A DNA stretch of 64,000 nucleotides from Cantharellus purpuraceus (GCA_025174535.1 JALBUN010000015.1:53501-117500), one strand, 5' to 3'. Positions 45,032-56,473 are shown, numbered from the stretch's first letter. A program made the numbers and translations. Notes: a model not told the origin generated them from the letters alone.

Positions 45032-47274
45032 TGTTTTGGAACCCGCAAAATTATGGTGTTAGGGCAAACTCTAAATCACCACAATAAATGAACAGCTGAG
45101 AAGAATATCAAATCCTACTGCAGCACAACTCCAGAAACAATTTAACATTTGTACTTTGGTTACAATCTGTTGTAATGGTCAATGCAGACGATATGCAGGA
45201 AGGTAATATGTTTTTTAGCAGCAGGGAATGAATAAGACTTCCAGAGTCTAGAGTTCACGGACGCTTAGTGTTAAGAAAAGATATGGAGGGGTGTTGTGGG
45301 TGAGTGTAAAATGATGGTGAGGGATGGTGGCGAAGTAGATTTTGAATAGGGGAGCAATTACTGCAAGGATGCAGATATATGCAGGGTCGATGGAAAGATA
45401 TTGTTTAGTAGAGTAATGTTACCAAATATCAGAATATTTGGTTAAGAACTGGGACTTCTGCAAAATATTTGAGCAGAAATGGGAATAGCAACACTTCGAA
45501 AAAGTGTTTGCTTAATAGAAATGGATGTAATGATCCAAATCGTTCGTAATTTGAGATAGCAATAGTTGATGCAATATCCTAATGGGATATGCAAAAGATT
45601 TCCAATCGAATAGGTCGTTTAGGAGTTATTCCAGGAACGACAGAAAGTTGACACAAGCTGTTTGTTTGCAGCTTGGAAGGGATTAAGAGTAGTGAATCTT
45701 CTTATTGATACTCGTACACAGTTGTAGTTAATATACAATTTGACAATCACATGATAAAAAAGCCTTTTAGTAAGATTGAAACATATGATAAAAGAAATGA
45801 TGTGGATACTGATAATATGTGATGTCATGGGGAAAAACTTTTTACAGAGAAAGGAGTTTTTACCCGTTTGACTTGAGGTTTATGACGAATGAAAATCATC
45901 ATAATACCTCCCTTTTTGAATAGTAGTCACCCCCGTAGAACGAAAGGATGGCTCACAAAATAAAATCGAAAAACACCTTCTCCTCATCCCTTAATCAAAA
46001 AATTCCCAAACTTTTCACAACTTTTTCTTATCATAAAACTCCCCCTTCTTGCTCCAATAGATTGTAATATTCCTTGAATAAATTCTTGACACTTAGGGGT
46101 CCAGATATTCCAAAATGAGGAGAATGCACTTAGAGGCTAAAGGAAGTAGGTGGATGAATCCAACCATCCAACCAGTGGCACTCAGAAGTGGGTAACAGCG
46201 ATGTGTGAAGTAGTCTAGCAACTGCTTCACATGAGTTCAAGATTCTAATGCTCTGCAAAGGCAGTACACACTAGTAACTTAAACAAGAGCACTAATGGCA
46301 GGACTATTGACAGACAATCTCACCCTGTAGATTTGTAGTCATGCGAGGTAGATACTACACTCATGCCCAAAGCAGGACAATTACTACTTTGAGTGCAATC
46401 GAATACAGTTACACAACTGTAAGCGACCCTTGAACTGGACAATCAACAGTTACTGAGATATAGAGCTGTATGTCACTCTAGTCACACTGATGTGCAAATG
46501 ATGGGGTAGAAATGGCTATTCTTTTCAGAGGCAGAATGGCCTCCTTATATATTGTATTTACAGGGGCTGACTAATGGTTCTGGAATATTCTACCTATTAA
46601 TAGATGGAAACTACTGGAAGGTTGTGGAAGGTAGAGGAAAGGGGTAGAATATTCCAAGCCAATCACAGGTTCTGATCACTGAACTAACACTGATCAGGAG
46701 CTGAATAATGGTTCTGGAAAGTTCTATCTAATAATAGAAGGAAACAGCTAGAATGTTATGGAAAGGGGTAATTCCAAGGCCATCACCTGATCTGATCATC
46801 AATCAGCTACTCTGATCTCTGAACTAGGCACTGATCAGGCAAAAAGAAGGGTATCCACCCTGTTTTCTGCACTGGTTTGCACAGCCATGGATAGCCACAT
46901 CTCAGATGATGATCTGCATGGAAAATAGGGTCCTGAGAGGCTGTGGTTGTCAAGTTAGAGAATATTTATTGATCAGAGACATCTGAGGTTGAATTCAGGC
47001 TGAATGCCTGGTCCAAAGGGGGAGAGCTAGCTGTGCGAAGGTTTGTGGGTGCCTATGGGTCCACAACTGTAGCACAGCAGAAATAAATGATTCTGGGCCA
47101 AGTTCTGCATGGAATATTCCCAAAAAAAATATGGAAAAATAGAGAATATTTGAATAAGTCCATTCCAGGTACAAGCATCAAATATATGCTGATATTTAGG
47201 AATGGAAAAGCAAAGTATAGCACATTGGTGCTGCATAAATAGGATTTGATAGGGAAAAGGTGGTTCCCATACAG
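45032..47274 (-). mobile_element. Solo gypsy LTR D (minus), containing a solo LTR A
   Basis: Reversed copy of LTR D (58337-59789): it runs from TGTTTTGGAACC to CCCATACA on the plus strand. Net length is about 1.41 kb once the nested LTR A is removed. Flanks differ (gypsy integrase on the left, an LTR C tail on the right), so the locus was rearranged after insertion. Confidence 0.85.
45269..46091 (-). mobile_element. Solo LTR A nested in LTR D, TSD CTTAG
   Basis: 823 bp, TGTTAAG..TTGACA, with CTTAG at 45264-45268 and 46092-46096. Nearly identical to the LTRs at 747 and 8906. Confidence 0.95.
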
Positions 47275-47330
47275 TGGGGATCTGAGTGGATCAGATGGGG
47301 ATCTGGGTGTTAATGAATATAGTCATAACA
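47275..47330 (+). mobile_element. LTR C tail fragment
   Basis: The last 56 bp of LTR C (GGGGATCTGAGTGGATC.. to GTCATAACA) lie between LTR D and the MPS1-like fragment. Confidence 0.8.
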
Positions 47331-47737
47331 CATGCCCCAAAATGGAAGTGAGACTTTCAATTTGAAACAGATTGCTGGTCTGCCAACAATCAACAGAGAG
47401 CTTCCTGAGAGAACTACAGTCCTTGTCACTTTTACAATAGGTTGGTGGGAATATGGAGTTATGAGGGACAGTGGCCTAATGTCTCCTGACAAAAAGGTGA
47501 GTGGAAGTAATCCCAGCTCACCTTCAAAAACAAGGGAAAGGGGATACACGAAAGCAATTTCATTCAACCAACAAAACATTGTTGTCCTTGACAAACTACA
47601 AGCTTTGGTAACTGCCGCGGCAGTCGGCCATCGCCCCTTCATGTCACACACCAATGGTGAGTCCGATGCCCAAGGTTGCGCCCCTCCCTGCATGTTGATT
47701 TCCATCCACACAACTCATTCAATACCGAGATTCAGCA

Positions 47738-48336
47738 TTGGGATCAAGCATGGGGAACACACAGCAGGATCTGGCGTCCATTACACCGCAGCCGGAGCCT
47801 CTGCCTGGCCTCAGTCATAGCAACTCGCAACAGCAGATGCAGTCTCAGCCCTCATCCCATGGTCAGCATCAACAGAGTCCTACTGCTCTGGAAGTGCATC
47901 ATATGCATTTGAATGGGGCAGGGTACCATGCACATGCAAATGGAGGACAAGCTGGTGGTGCTGCTGTGGCAAAAGGAAAGAAGTGGGCGATGGGGGCGGA
48001 GGTTGTGGGGGATGTTGATCGCGATTTGGGTGGGTTGGGCTCATTGGGTGAGGTGGGAGTGCATGAGAAGGATGCCAGAAAGACGAAGCCTCCCCCAGCT
48101 CCCGTGAAAGTCAATGGAGCCAAGAACTTCACTGTGCGCAACATGTTTTTTCTTCTTTTCTTTTTTGGTGGTGCATGACTCATATGGCTTTTGTCATTGT
48201 GTAGGTGAACAGGAAGACATATGACAAGCTCAATATGATTGGCAAGGGTGGATTGTCGAGGGTGTATCGTGTCATTACTCCCTTGAACAAGATATATGCC
48301 CTCAAATGGGTGAGTCTTGACCGGATGGACCATCCT
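47738..48336 (+). pseudogene. MPS1/TTK-like spindle checkpoint kinase, truncated after N-lobe start
   Basis: Exon 1 is Gln/Ser/His-rich, as in the N-terminal extension of fungal MPS1, and ends KVNGAKNFT at 48133. A 71-bp GT-AG intron (48134-48204) joins VNRKTYDKLNMIGKGGLSRV and YALKWVSLDRMD. The glycine loop GKGG.SRVY and the ATP-site Lys (ALK) match MPS1 kinases, which monitor chromosome attachment. After 48336 the homology stops: the rest of the kinase is absent. The upstream ORF 47332-47820 in other frames may include more 5' exons. The fragment may be a captured or broken gene. Confidence 0.72.
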
Positions 48337-49261
48337 GACGCATGTTCTCCTGCAGCAATGGTAGCATGGACTTGCTTCTGGTCATTCCATCGTACTGCTG
48401 TCATTGCTATTATTCCCGCTCATTCCCATGTTTTCTTGTCTTCCCCTCATGATCTCTGCACATACACCAGCAGTATTAGTTTCCTTTTTCTCTCAGTTTC
48501 CACAATCCATCCCATCCCCCCCCTACACATACAATGCATGATGACTTTCGTTTCCTTCTCTATTCTTTGACCATCGTATGGTGACATTGATTAATATACC
48601 ATTTTTCTAAATGAGTCCTGAAAAGGCTAAGTGGCTGCGGCACAGCTTACCCAATGACCCCGATCAACAACATATGTCACATGTCACATTTGATGTCAAA
48701 CCTGGCTGGCCTGACTATAAAGAGCAACTAAAAAGTAAATTCCTAGTATGATACAAGCAGTTTTACATCCTCCTCGAAACAGCTAATTGGCATGGGAATG
48801 ATATCATGATATCAATGTATAGGTCCTACCACCTCAAGTTTTGACTTCATGCAAGGGCTCTGCGAGTTTTCTGTTGAAGTCCACACGAGCCTGAAGACCA
48901 TGACCAGTGTGGTGAGCGCACCTCAGAACCAGCAAATCCAATTGCGATGCACTCTTCATCCTCGTTGAACATGTCGAATGCACGTGTGAGCTCTTGAAGC
49001 GTCATTCCACGCTTTCCCAATCCCCCATCACATGGTATGTTTTGGACAACGATTCTAAGGGGGTATTCTCTGCCCCTGAGGAGCAATGCTGTACTCGCTG
49101 TGGGTTAGAGGGAACATGTGAGGACTGGGATGCTTGATAGCTCAACATGAAAGGCGTCATAAGCTGCATGAAAGGGGGGGAGAGGTAGCCAGGTACTCTA
49201 TATATCACCGGCGATTCAGAGATCGCGAGTGACGTGCACCACTTGCTGTCCTTTTTCAATG
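48337..49261. other. No clear gene; one minus-strand ORF
   Basis: Plus-strand DNA has intron-like pyrimidine-rich stretches. The minus ORF 48847-49086 (LRIVVQNIPCDGGLGKRG, ELTRAFDMFNEDEECIAIGF) reads like true coding sequence, perhaps one exon, but I cannot name it. Confidence 0.35.
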
Positions 49262-49910
49262 CCCCTCGCGCCACACATCAGCCTCACCATTGAGTTTGCA
49301 CCCACCGAGCGCGGCGGACGTCCCACGTGCTGGGTGCGTGAGTTCAGAGTCTGAGGTACCTGCACCCACCCCCCTTGCACCTGCCGCACTCACACCTGCC
49401 CCCTCCAGCCCATCCACCACCCAGGGCAGGCCAGAACCAATCCGACTCACACTTCGCTCCCTCTGGCCCACACTTGTGCCCTCTTCAGCCCTCACTCGCG
49501 TCCACACTCACACCCCTGCACTCACGCCCCCTCCACCCCACACTTGCGTCTGACTCCCGCCCATGCCTCCTCTAGCCCACACTCACACTGCCACACTCGC
49601 ACCCGTGTCCGCACCTGCATTGTTGTCTGACTCGCACTCACACCCCCTCTAGCCCACACCCCCTTCAGCCTGCATGCGTGCCCACTGACGTGCACTGTGC
49701 TGTCCCTGCCACCCAGTCTGTCCCCCGCCAGCGTCCACCCCGGTGACGGTGCATATGGTGTGCCCCATGGCGACAGGGACAACTACCGCCACCATGATAA
49801 CGGCCCAGAGGAGGGCACTAGCGCCTGTACTTGCACCTGCTGCACTCACACCTGCACACTAGCACCCGCATTCGCACCTGCCATACTTGCCCCTGCCCCG
49901 CACATGCAAC
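49262..49910 (+). repeat. C-rich degenerate minisatellite (repeat F)
   Basis: The plus strand is a C/A-rich run of CACACTCACACC-like units with very few G. Its right part (49715-49860) is repeated in inverted orientation at about 55740-55860, where the G-rich strand (GGTGCAAGTGTGGG) is on the plus strand up to 56040. The ORFs across it in all frames are compositional. Confidence 0.7.
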
Positions 49911-50056
49911 ATGTATTTAGTAAAATAATTCTTTAGTTTTTTGTTTTTTTTTTAGCAAAGTGTTATTTAGAGATTTAATAAGATTTAATTAAGTTGACAA
50001 ACCCTAAGGACAAATGGAAAATAAAAATGACATGAGAGAGATTTTAACCTTCAACC

Positions 50057-50595
50057 TGTTACGCACTAGGTCTGATTGGGGGTCAGAGATTGGGTCAGAG
50101 TTCGGGTTGGAGGTTGGGTTGGAGGTTGGGTCAGAGTCGGAGCATGTCATGGGGGTCGTGACGGACTTGGCTTCAGCTTATGTGCTGCGCCCTCACTAAT
50201 ACTGGTGTCTGAGATTTCAGAGATGGAGTACGACTTAGAGAGTTAGGGTTGGACTTAGGAACTAGGTGTGATTTGATATTTGAACTGGGGAATGAAGCCC
50301 CCAGTCAGGCAACTTAAATACATATTTTGAAATCTAATAATAATTACTCTGGTGATGGGTCTCTGAGGCCAACGGCCTTACATGAGTATGTCTGAGTCCC
50401 ATGGGGATGGATGTCTGGGTTCCTATGGTGATGCTGATGCATCAATTGGAACCGGAGATGGATGGGTGGAATCAGCGGTGACAATTGGACAGGTAGATGG
50501 AGATGGTGGTTTCCAAATGGAGTATAGATTTCATATGCGCGGGGATCTGAGTGGATTGGACGGGGATCTGGACGTTAATGAATATAGTCATAACA
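50057..50595 (-). mobile_element. 3' LTR C of the gag-only element
   Basis: 539 bp, TGTTACGCACTAGG..GTCATAACA, closely matching the solo copy at 41276. In the plus-strand reading shown here it has the same orientation as that copy. The strand of LTR C relative to gag therefore differs between the two contexts, and its true sense is uncertain. Confidence 0.8.
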
Positions 50596-50697
50596 GTATC
50601 TCCCCATTTAAGGCCGAGCCCCTGAGGCCTCATGTCCATGGATTGAATAGGTGAGACGGTTGGGTGCAGTCGGAGTTATACTGGGGGTCTGGAGACA

Positions 50698-50705
50698 TAT
50701 AAAAG
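50698..50705 (+). promoter_or_regulatory. TATA box for the antisense ORF
   Basis: TATAAAAG, oriented toward the antisense ORF and just outside the LTR. The first ATG (50712) is too close for a normal start. ATGs at 50733 and 50736, or the one before SVAKLEQLL, are likelier. Confidence 0.5.
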
Positions 50706-50711
50706 GAGGGC

Positions 50712-51430
50712 ATGATTGAGGTCTTATCCTCAATGATGTCAAACCCTTTGGCAAGCATGAGCGTGGCCAAGCTTGAGCAGCTGCTCTTGGCCCGACGGAA
50801 GGAAGAGGAGGAGGAGCGGAAACGGAAAGAGGAAGAGGAAGCAGAACGGAGACGGAAGGAGGAGGAGGAGGCAGAACGGAGACGCAAGGAGGAGGAGGAG
50901 GTGGAACGGAGATGGAAGGAGGAGGAGGAGGCAGAACGGAGATGGAAGGAGGAGGAGGAGGCAGAACAGAGACGCAAGGAGGAGGAGCAGAGGCGGAAAG
51001 AGGCGGTGGAGATGGAACGGAGACGGAAGGAGGAGGAGGCAAAAGCCAAGAGAGCTCGCAGGGTAAAGGAACTTGCGGCAGTGATGGAGGCTGTGAGACT
51101 GAAGGAAGTGGAGGAGCAGGCGCATGAGCTAGAGGCCGCCATGGAGGTAGAGGAGGAGGTGACCGGGGCAGGGGGAACCAGCCACCCAGAAAGTCCAAGT
51201 GTGCCAATATGGACAGGGACCCCGGAAGTCACCATTATTTCCGTTACGCGGTCGGAGACAACTTGCCCAACAACTGTCACTGTGGTTGACTTGCCATTAC
51301 GTCTGCGGGTACGGCCATTGTTTGGGTTGGGTGCAGCTGAGGAAGATGAAGCGGCGGAGGCGGAGAGAGCGGAGGTGGAGGCGGACCCTGATGCCAATAT
51401 GGAGCTCGATGCAAATGCGGAACCCGAGTA
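50712..51430 (+). CDS. Antisense accessory ORF of gypsy G, N-terminal part
   Basis: Reads MSNPLASMSVAKLEQLLL, then about 120 residues of KEEEEAERRR-type repeats (a long charged coiled coil), VKELAAVMEAVRLKEVEE, a Ser/Thr/Pro-containing middle (TSHPESPSVPIW, TVTVVDLPLRLRV) and an acidic Ala-rich part. At about 51433 it is fused to antisense gag and ends at 51599. The 24-33-bp repeats keep the frame open. It probably complements the C-terminal piece at 40649-40980. Function unknown. Confidence 0.65.
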
Positions 51431-51434
51431 CTCT

Positions 51435-52308
51435 TGCGAGCTCTGGAGTTATTGCTGGTGCCAGAATTGTTCTGACTGGAACCGGAAGCAGCAGCATTAC
51501 CAGTGTTTGACTTCTGGCCTGAGTTGGCGGTGGCCCGCCTATCGGACCCCTTGTTGGACTTTGGGGTCTTGTCCAATGATTTGTCCAATTTGTTGTTAGC
51601 CGAGTTTTCATGGGAGACCTTGGATTGATGTTCCCAATAACAGGTGTCGATGGATTGGGCGAGCTTGCGGAGGGTAGCCAAAGTCTCTGGCTTACCAACA
51701 CGTGATATCTCGTCCTTGATGCAGGATGGGAGTCCGATGTAAAATTGGCGTCAGAGTGTGGCATCGCCCCATTGGACTTTTGGAGCTAGCTGCTGGAAAC
51801 TCACAATGTATTTTGCAATTTTATGATTTTCCTTCATCCGAAGTCGATTGAGTTCATTCTTGGCATCGGCCTCGGGGTTATAAGGACCAAAATTGGTCCA
51901 AAGTTTGGAGATGAAGTTGGAGTAGTCCTCTGACCATATCGGGTCATCAGAGTCATCCATGAGTGCTGGCTCAAAGTAGTCCAGTGTGGTGCCCTTGAGA
52001 TAGGACATGGCAAAGGTGACCTTCACCCGATCGGGTGTGAATGCGTTGGGGTGGTCATGGAAATTCAACTGGCATTGCACCAAGAACGGCTGGAGCTTTC
52101 GCGGATCAGAGCCATCGAAGGGGTCGGGTTCTTGGACCTTGGTCCGGGACTTAGGGGCTTGTGGGTTACGGATGCTGCTGGCGAGCAGGGAGATGGCTTG
52201 CACCAGATTTGGAGAGGGTGGGGTGTCATCTTCTTCATTGACGGCCTCTATGCGGTCCGTCGGTTCTTCAACGACCTTGGGGATGGTGTCGATGCTGGGA
52301 GGGGGCAC
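51435..52308 (-). pseudogene. Gypsy family G gag (truncated)
   Basis: The longest gag in the window: starts MPPPSIDTIPKVVEEPTDRI, has FDGSDPRKLQPFLVQCQLNF, a TGA at 51751-51753 where Arg is expected (ATL-RQF), FYIGLPSCIKDE and an Asn/Ser/Gly-rich tail. It ends at the junction with the antisense ORF before the zinc knuckle. Confidence 0.88.
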
Positions 52309-52599
52309 CTCGATGGTTCATGCGCGTTCAGAATTGGCAGTGGATCGTGGCATTGGTAGGAGTGAGTGTGGCAGTTCAAATATACTGTTACGCACTAGGT
52401 CCGATTGGGGGTCGGAGATTGGGTTGGAGTTCGGGTTGGAGTCATAACACAACCAAACAGAAAAGACACATGCAGTCAACCACTGATCCAAGAGGGACAT
52501 AGGCAGGCATGTGACATCATGCTATTATAGAGGTTTTTCTCAAGTACCACCAAAGGAATATGTATGGACAGATCAGAGGAGGATTGGAAATTTGATGTG

Positions 52600-52835
52600 G
52601 TGTATCCAAGTGCATCTGAAAAAGATGTACACATTCAAAACCACACATACACATCCAAAATGACATGTATGCATCTGAATGGACATGTACACATCTAAAT
52701 CAACACATACACATCCATGGTGACCTAATGACTACTTGAACCCACCAGACACAATGACCACCTGAAACTCCACCAGACTGTGATGACCATTTGAACCCAC
52801 CAGACATGGTGACCACTTGAACCCATCCATATATG
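52600..52835 (+). repeat. Two adjacent minisatellites
   Basis: 52605-52722 has about 25-bp units around ACACATACACATCCA. 52725-52835 has about 28-bp units around CCACCAGACATGGTGACCAC. Both are degenerate and non-coding. Confidence 0.7.
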
Positions 52836-52845
52836 GTGTGTGCAT

Positions 52846-53695
52846 ATATGCATTTCTAATCCACATGTAAAAGCATTTCCTAACCCATTCATAAAAGTGT
52901 TTTCTAACCTGCAAATAAAAGCATTTCCTAGCCTGTGTGTAAAAGCATTTCCTAACCCATGCATAACAGCATTTTCTAACCCATGTGTAAAAGCATTTCC
53001 TAACTCATGTGTAAGGGCATTTTCTAACCTGCATGTAAAAGCATCTCCTAAGATGCTTGTTTAGAAATACAACAAATATGCATATACAACCTATTTTCCT
53101 CTAATTTTACACAACACACTTAGATTAAAACTTATTTTCATATTTCAACATGATTCTCAAATTTTACACAATATACTAGATTAAAACATATTTTGATATT
53201 TTGGCATAATTCTCAAAAATAATTCTTTTTTTCCCCATTTAGTGGTGGCAACTCTGTTGAGGGAACATCCAATATCATTGATTCTTTCTTATACAATACT
53301 TGTAACATAATTTGAACTATCTTTAATCCTCACCTGGTATTTGTATATCTAAATAACCTATATAATACCAATTATCTTAATACATACATTGCTGTTATAT
53401 TCATATAAACAGTTATGTTCATCTCAACCAAATGTCTTATCTTTTAAAGTTTATTAAAATATGAAATATATGTTTATATTTATGAAAATTTCACACATCT
53501 GAAATCTTTTAAGATATCCAAATTGTAACTCCCTGGCTTTATATATCATTGCAATTCTGATGTATATCTCATATACATCAGAATATTGTATAATGACATG
53601 ATTCTGAACAAGCATCTAACCCACACATACAAGCACACATAAAAGCATTTTCTAACCCACATGTAAAAGCATTTCCTCACCATAAAATTATTTCT
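52846..53695 (+). repeat. 24-bp minisatellite interrupted by a TIR repeat
   Basis: About nine units of AAAAGCATTTCCTAACCCAT type lie at 52846-53051, and at least two more continue at 53617-53695 after the nested 565-bp element. The 8-residue protein repeat it encodes is incidental. Confidence 0.85.
53052..53616 (-). mobile_element. Solo TIR repeat (reversed), TSD TAA
   Basis: Reverse copy of the 565-bp unit with both TIRs changed to GATGC/GCATC. TAA lies on each side (53049-53051 and 53617-53619). It is the most diverged copy in the window, so the oldest insertion. Confidence 0.93.
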
Positions 53696-53700
53696 GCAAG

Positions 53701-54554
53701 TATACATATACACCCTATGAGTGCATATATCTATCAAGAGGACAGCATTCCTCAAGGGGATACTGCATATATTAATTGTACTTATATGTTATAGTAAGTA
53801 AGTACTTTGGGTACTTACACTGGATCCCTAATCCAACTCCATACTCTGAACTCTGAAATATTGGACCGATGATCTGAGGGGGCACAACACACAAGTTGAA
53901 GCCAAGTCCACTCAATCTGACTCAATAGGTATTGTCCCCACTCATAAGATATGATGTCCATGTTAAGGGCTGATATACTGGAGATTCAATGGAGTAGCTA
54001 GAGTTCAGATGCTAGTGAATAAGGGGAAAAGACTTCAGTTCAACCAGAGACAGTATTGAGCAATAACTATTGAGTTGGATCGAGTGGACTTGGCTTCAAC
54101 TTGTGTGTTACACCCCCTCAGATTGTTGGTCCAATATTTCAGAGTCGGAGGTACGGAGTTGGATCAAGGATCCTGAGTTCGACTTGTCAAGAAGGTACTT
54201 GTCAAGAAGCTAGCAACCAAGAAGATGATGAGGCAAATCTTAGTTGATATACAAACTACTGTAACATACAAGAAGTAGCCTGTATAAGTATGTAGAAAAT
54301 TGAATGATAAGACTAAAACAATAGAACAATAAGATGGATATGGAATACAACATGGAAAGGAGTTCGGAGTTTGGACTCAAGTCCAAACTGACACTAAGCA
54401 ATATAATTGTTGTAACCCATAAGTAGAAATGACTTATAAGGGAAACAATAATGGAGTTTGGGGTTAATGGAGGTGGAGTTGATGGAGGTGGAGTAAAAGG
54501 GGATGGAGATCCAGAGATTGGACTTGGTGTTACAGGATATAACAGTCCACCTAC
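53701..54554 (+). repeat. Left arm of 854-bp inverted repeat
   Basis: Nearly identical in reverse to 56474-57327. The arm holds LTR-like sequence (end GGTGTTACAGGATATAACA). Within the arm, 53852-53935 and 54076-54168 are also inverted copies of each other. Confidence 0.92.
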
Positions 54555-55073
54555 TATGGAAAGGGGTAGAATATTCCAAGGCCATCACCTGATCTGATCA
54601 TCAATCAGCTGCTCTGATCCCTGAATTAGGCACTGATCAGGCAAAAAAAAGGGTGTCCACCCTGTTTTCTGCACTGGTTTGGACAGCCATGGATAGCCAC
54701 ATCTCAGGTGATGATCTCATGGAAAAATATGCCCTGAGAGGCGGTGGTTGTCAAGTTATAGAATATTTATTGATCAGAGACATCTGAGGTTGAATTCAGG
54801 CTGAATGCCTGGTCCAAAGGTGGAGAGCCAGCTGTGTGAAGGTTTGTGGGTGCCTATGGGTCCACAACCGTAGCACAGCAGAGATAAACCATTGTGGGCC
54901 GAGTTCTGCATGGAATATTCCTGAAAAAATATGGAAAAATAGAGAATAGTTGAATAAGTCCATTCCAGGTACAAGCATCAAATATATGCTGATATTTAGG
55001 AATGGAAAAGCAAAGTATAGCACATTGGTGCTGCATAAATAGGATTTGATAGGGAAAAGGTGGTTCCCATACA
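54555..55073 (-). mobile_element. LTR D fragment
   Basis: Matches 46750-47274 (the outer end of LTR D) in the same orientation and ends CCCATACA. Confidence 0.85.
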
Positions 55074-55080
55074 CTACCCC

Positions 55081-55190
55081 TCAACCCGATTGTTCTTTGG
55101 CATGCTGAACAACTGTGTTACACACCATCTGTTTGCTAGGACCGTTGCATGCAGGCTTATAGGATCTATTCCATAAGCAAACCGACAGCG
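55081..55190 (+). repeat. Repeat E, shared with the block at 18215-18330
   Basis: About 110 bp including GCTTATAGGATCTATTCC also occur in the nested block inside the TOR transposon. This links the two loci to one dispersed family. Confidence 0.75.
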
Positions 55191-55192
55191 TG

Positions 55193-55672
55193 ACTACAAA
55201 TCTACAGGGTGAGATTGTCTGTCAATAGTCCTGCCATTAGTGCTCTTGTTTAAGTAACTAGTGTGTACTGCCTTTGCAGAGCATTAGAAGCTTGAACTCA
55301 TGTGAAGAAGTTGCTAGACTACTTCACACATTGCTGTTACCCACTTCTGAGTGCCACTGGTTAGACGGTTGGATTCATCCACCTACTTCCTTTAGCCTCC
55401 AAGTGCATTCCCCTCATTTTGAAATATTTCGACCTCTAAGCATCCATAAACTCTAGACTCTGGAAGTCTTATTGTAAATTTCTTGCTGATAAGAAATGTA
55501 TTACTTTTCTGTGTATAGTCTGCATTGACCAATACAAGGGATTGTAACCAAAGTACAAACATTAAATTGTTTCTGGAGTTGTGCTGCAGCAGGATTTAAT
55601 ATTCTTCATCATTCATGGAATTGTGGTGATTTAGAGTTTGTCCTAACACCATAATTTTGCAGGTTCCCTCCT
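55193..55672 (+). mobile_element. LTR D fragment, opposite orientation
   Basis: Matches 59310-59785, including the end region up to GCAGGTTCC. Together with 54555-55073 it makes a head-to-head mosaic of LTR D ends around repeat E. Confidence 0.85.
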
Positions 55673-55734
55673 TTCCCTCGCTAGCATTCAAACTCCAATT
55701 ACTCCATTGAACCCCTAGTATCCAGCGCTTAACA

Positions 55735-56473
55735 AAATGCAGGCACAAGTGATACAGTCAGTGGGTGCAAGTATGGGCACTAGTGCCCTCCTCCAGGCCA
55801 TTGTCATGGTGGCGGTAGTTGTCCCACACTGTATGCACTGTTGCCACCTGTGCTGGGATAGATACTGGTGGGGTATGAGGGGTGGACTGAGTGGTGGGGA
55901 CAACATGGTGCATGTCAGTGGGCATGTGGGCTGGAGGGGGTGCAAGTGTGGAGGTGCAAGTGTGGGGGTGCAAGTGTGAGGGTGTGAGTGTGGGGGTGCA
56001 AAGTGTGGGTTAGAGATGGTGCAAGTGTGGGTGTGGACATGAGTGCTAGGGGATGGCTAGCTAGTTATAGCAGTCAAGTCATCAAGTTAACATGAACCGG
56101 ACAGCATCAGATTGTAGACAGCAACAGAAAGCAAAAGCTAGTATCATCAAGTTAAAATATACCAGACAGCATCAGATTGTAGATAGTGACTGACAGCAAG
56201 AGCTAGTAGACAGCAAAAGACAGCAAGAGCTAGCAGAGTGACAGATTGTGGACAGCAAGCTTATGGAGGTCAGGGGTACAAAATGAATGAAAATTTCATT
56301 TTGCAAGTGCACACCAGCATCATGCAACTTGTCATATGACCTATCCTTACATAATATTAAGTCAGCATGGTGCCTGTTGAGCACCTCTTGAGCAGCTAAT
56401 GATGCCCATGGACCCACCATGACTGTTTCTTTATATTGACTAGCAGAGTGCCCCTTTCTTTGGAAGGACCCAA
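55735..56473 (+). repeat. Repeat F copy and unassigned tandem DNA
   Basis: 55740-56040 is the inverted counterpart of the C-rich repeat at 49.3-49.9 kb. 56060-56260 has a roughly 70-bp direct repeat (ACAGCATCAGATTGTAGA). A 117-codon minus ORF (56172-56525) contains coding-like sequence (SLAAQEVLNRHHADLILC) that I cannot assign. Confidence 0.55.

Larger units (their letters stand above)
50057..52449 (-). mobile_element. Non-autonomous gypsy: gag plus antisense ORF, TSD CAACC
   Basis: CAACC occurs at 50052-50056 and 52450-52454. The 3' LTR is 50057-50595. The 5' LTR is reduced to 64 bp (52386-52449) but keeps both ends (TGTTACGCAC and GTCATAACA). Between them are gag on the minus strand and a convergent plus-strand ORF. 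Protease, RT and integrase are deleted. The matching duplication shows the two ends were inserted as one unit. Confidence 0.82.

Noticed and set aside
49290..49850. Several long ORFs in the C-rich block
   Set aside because: Low-complexity sequence keeps many frames open, and the same block recurs inverted at 55.7 kb as a repeat.
50630..51397. Long Ser-rich and Pro-rich minus-strand ORFs over the coiled-coil gene
   Set aside because: They are the complement of the KEEEEAERR repeats, and every frame stays open there because of the repeat composition.
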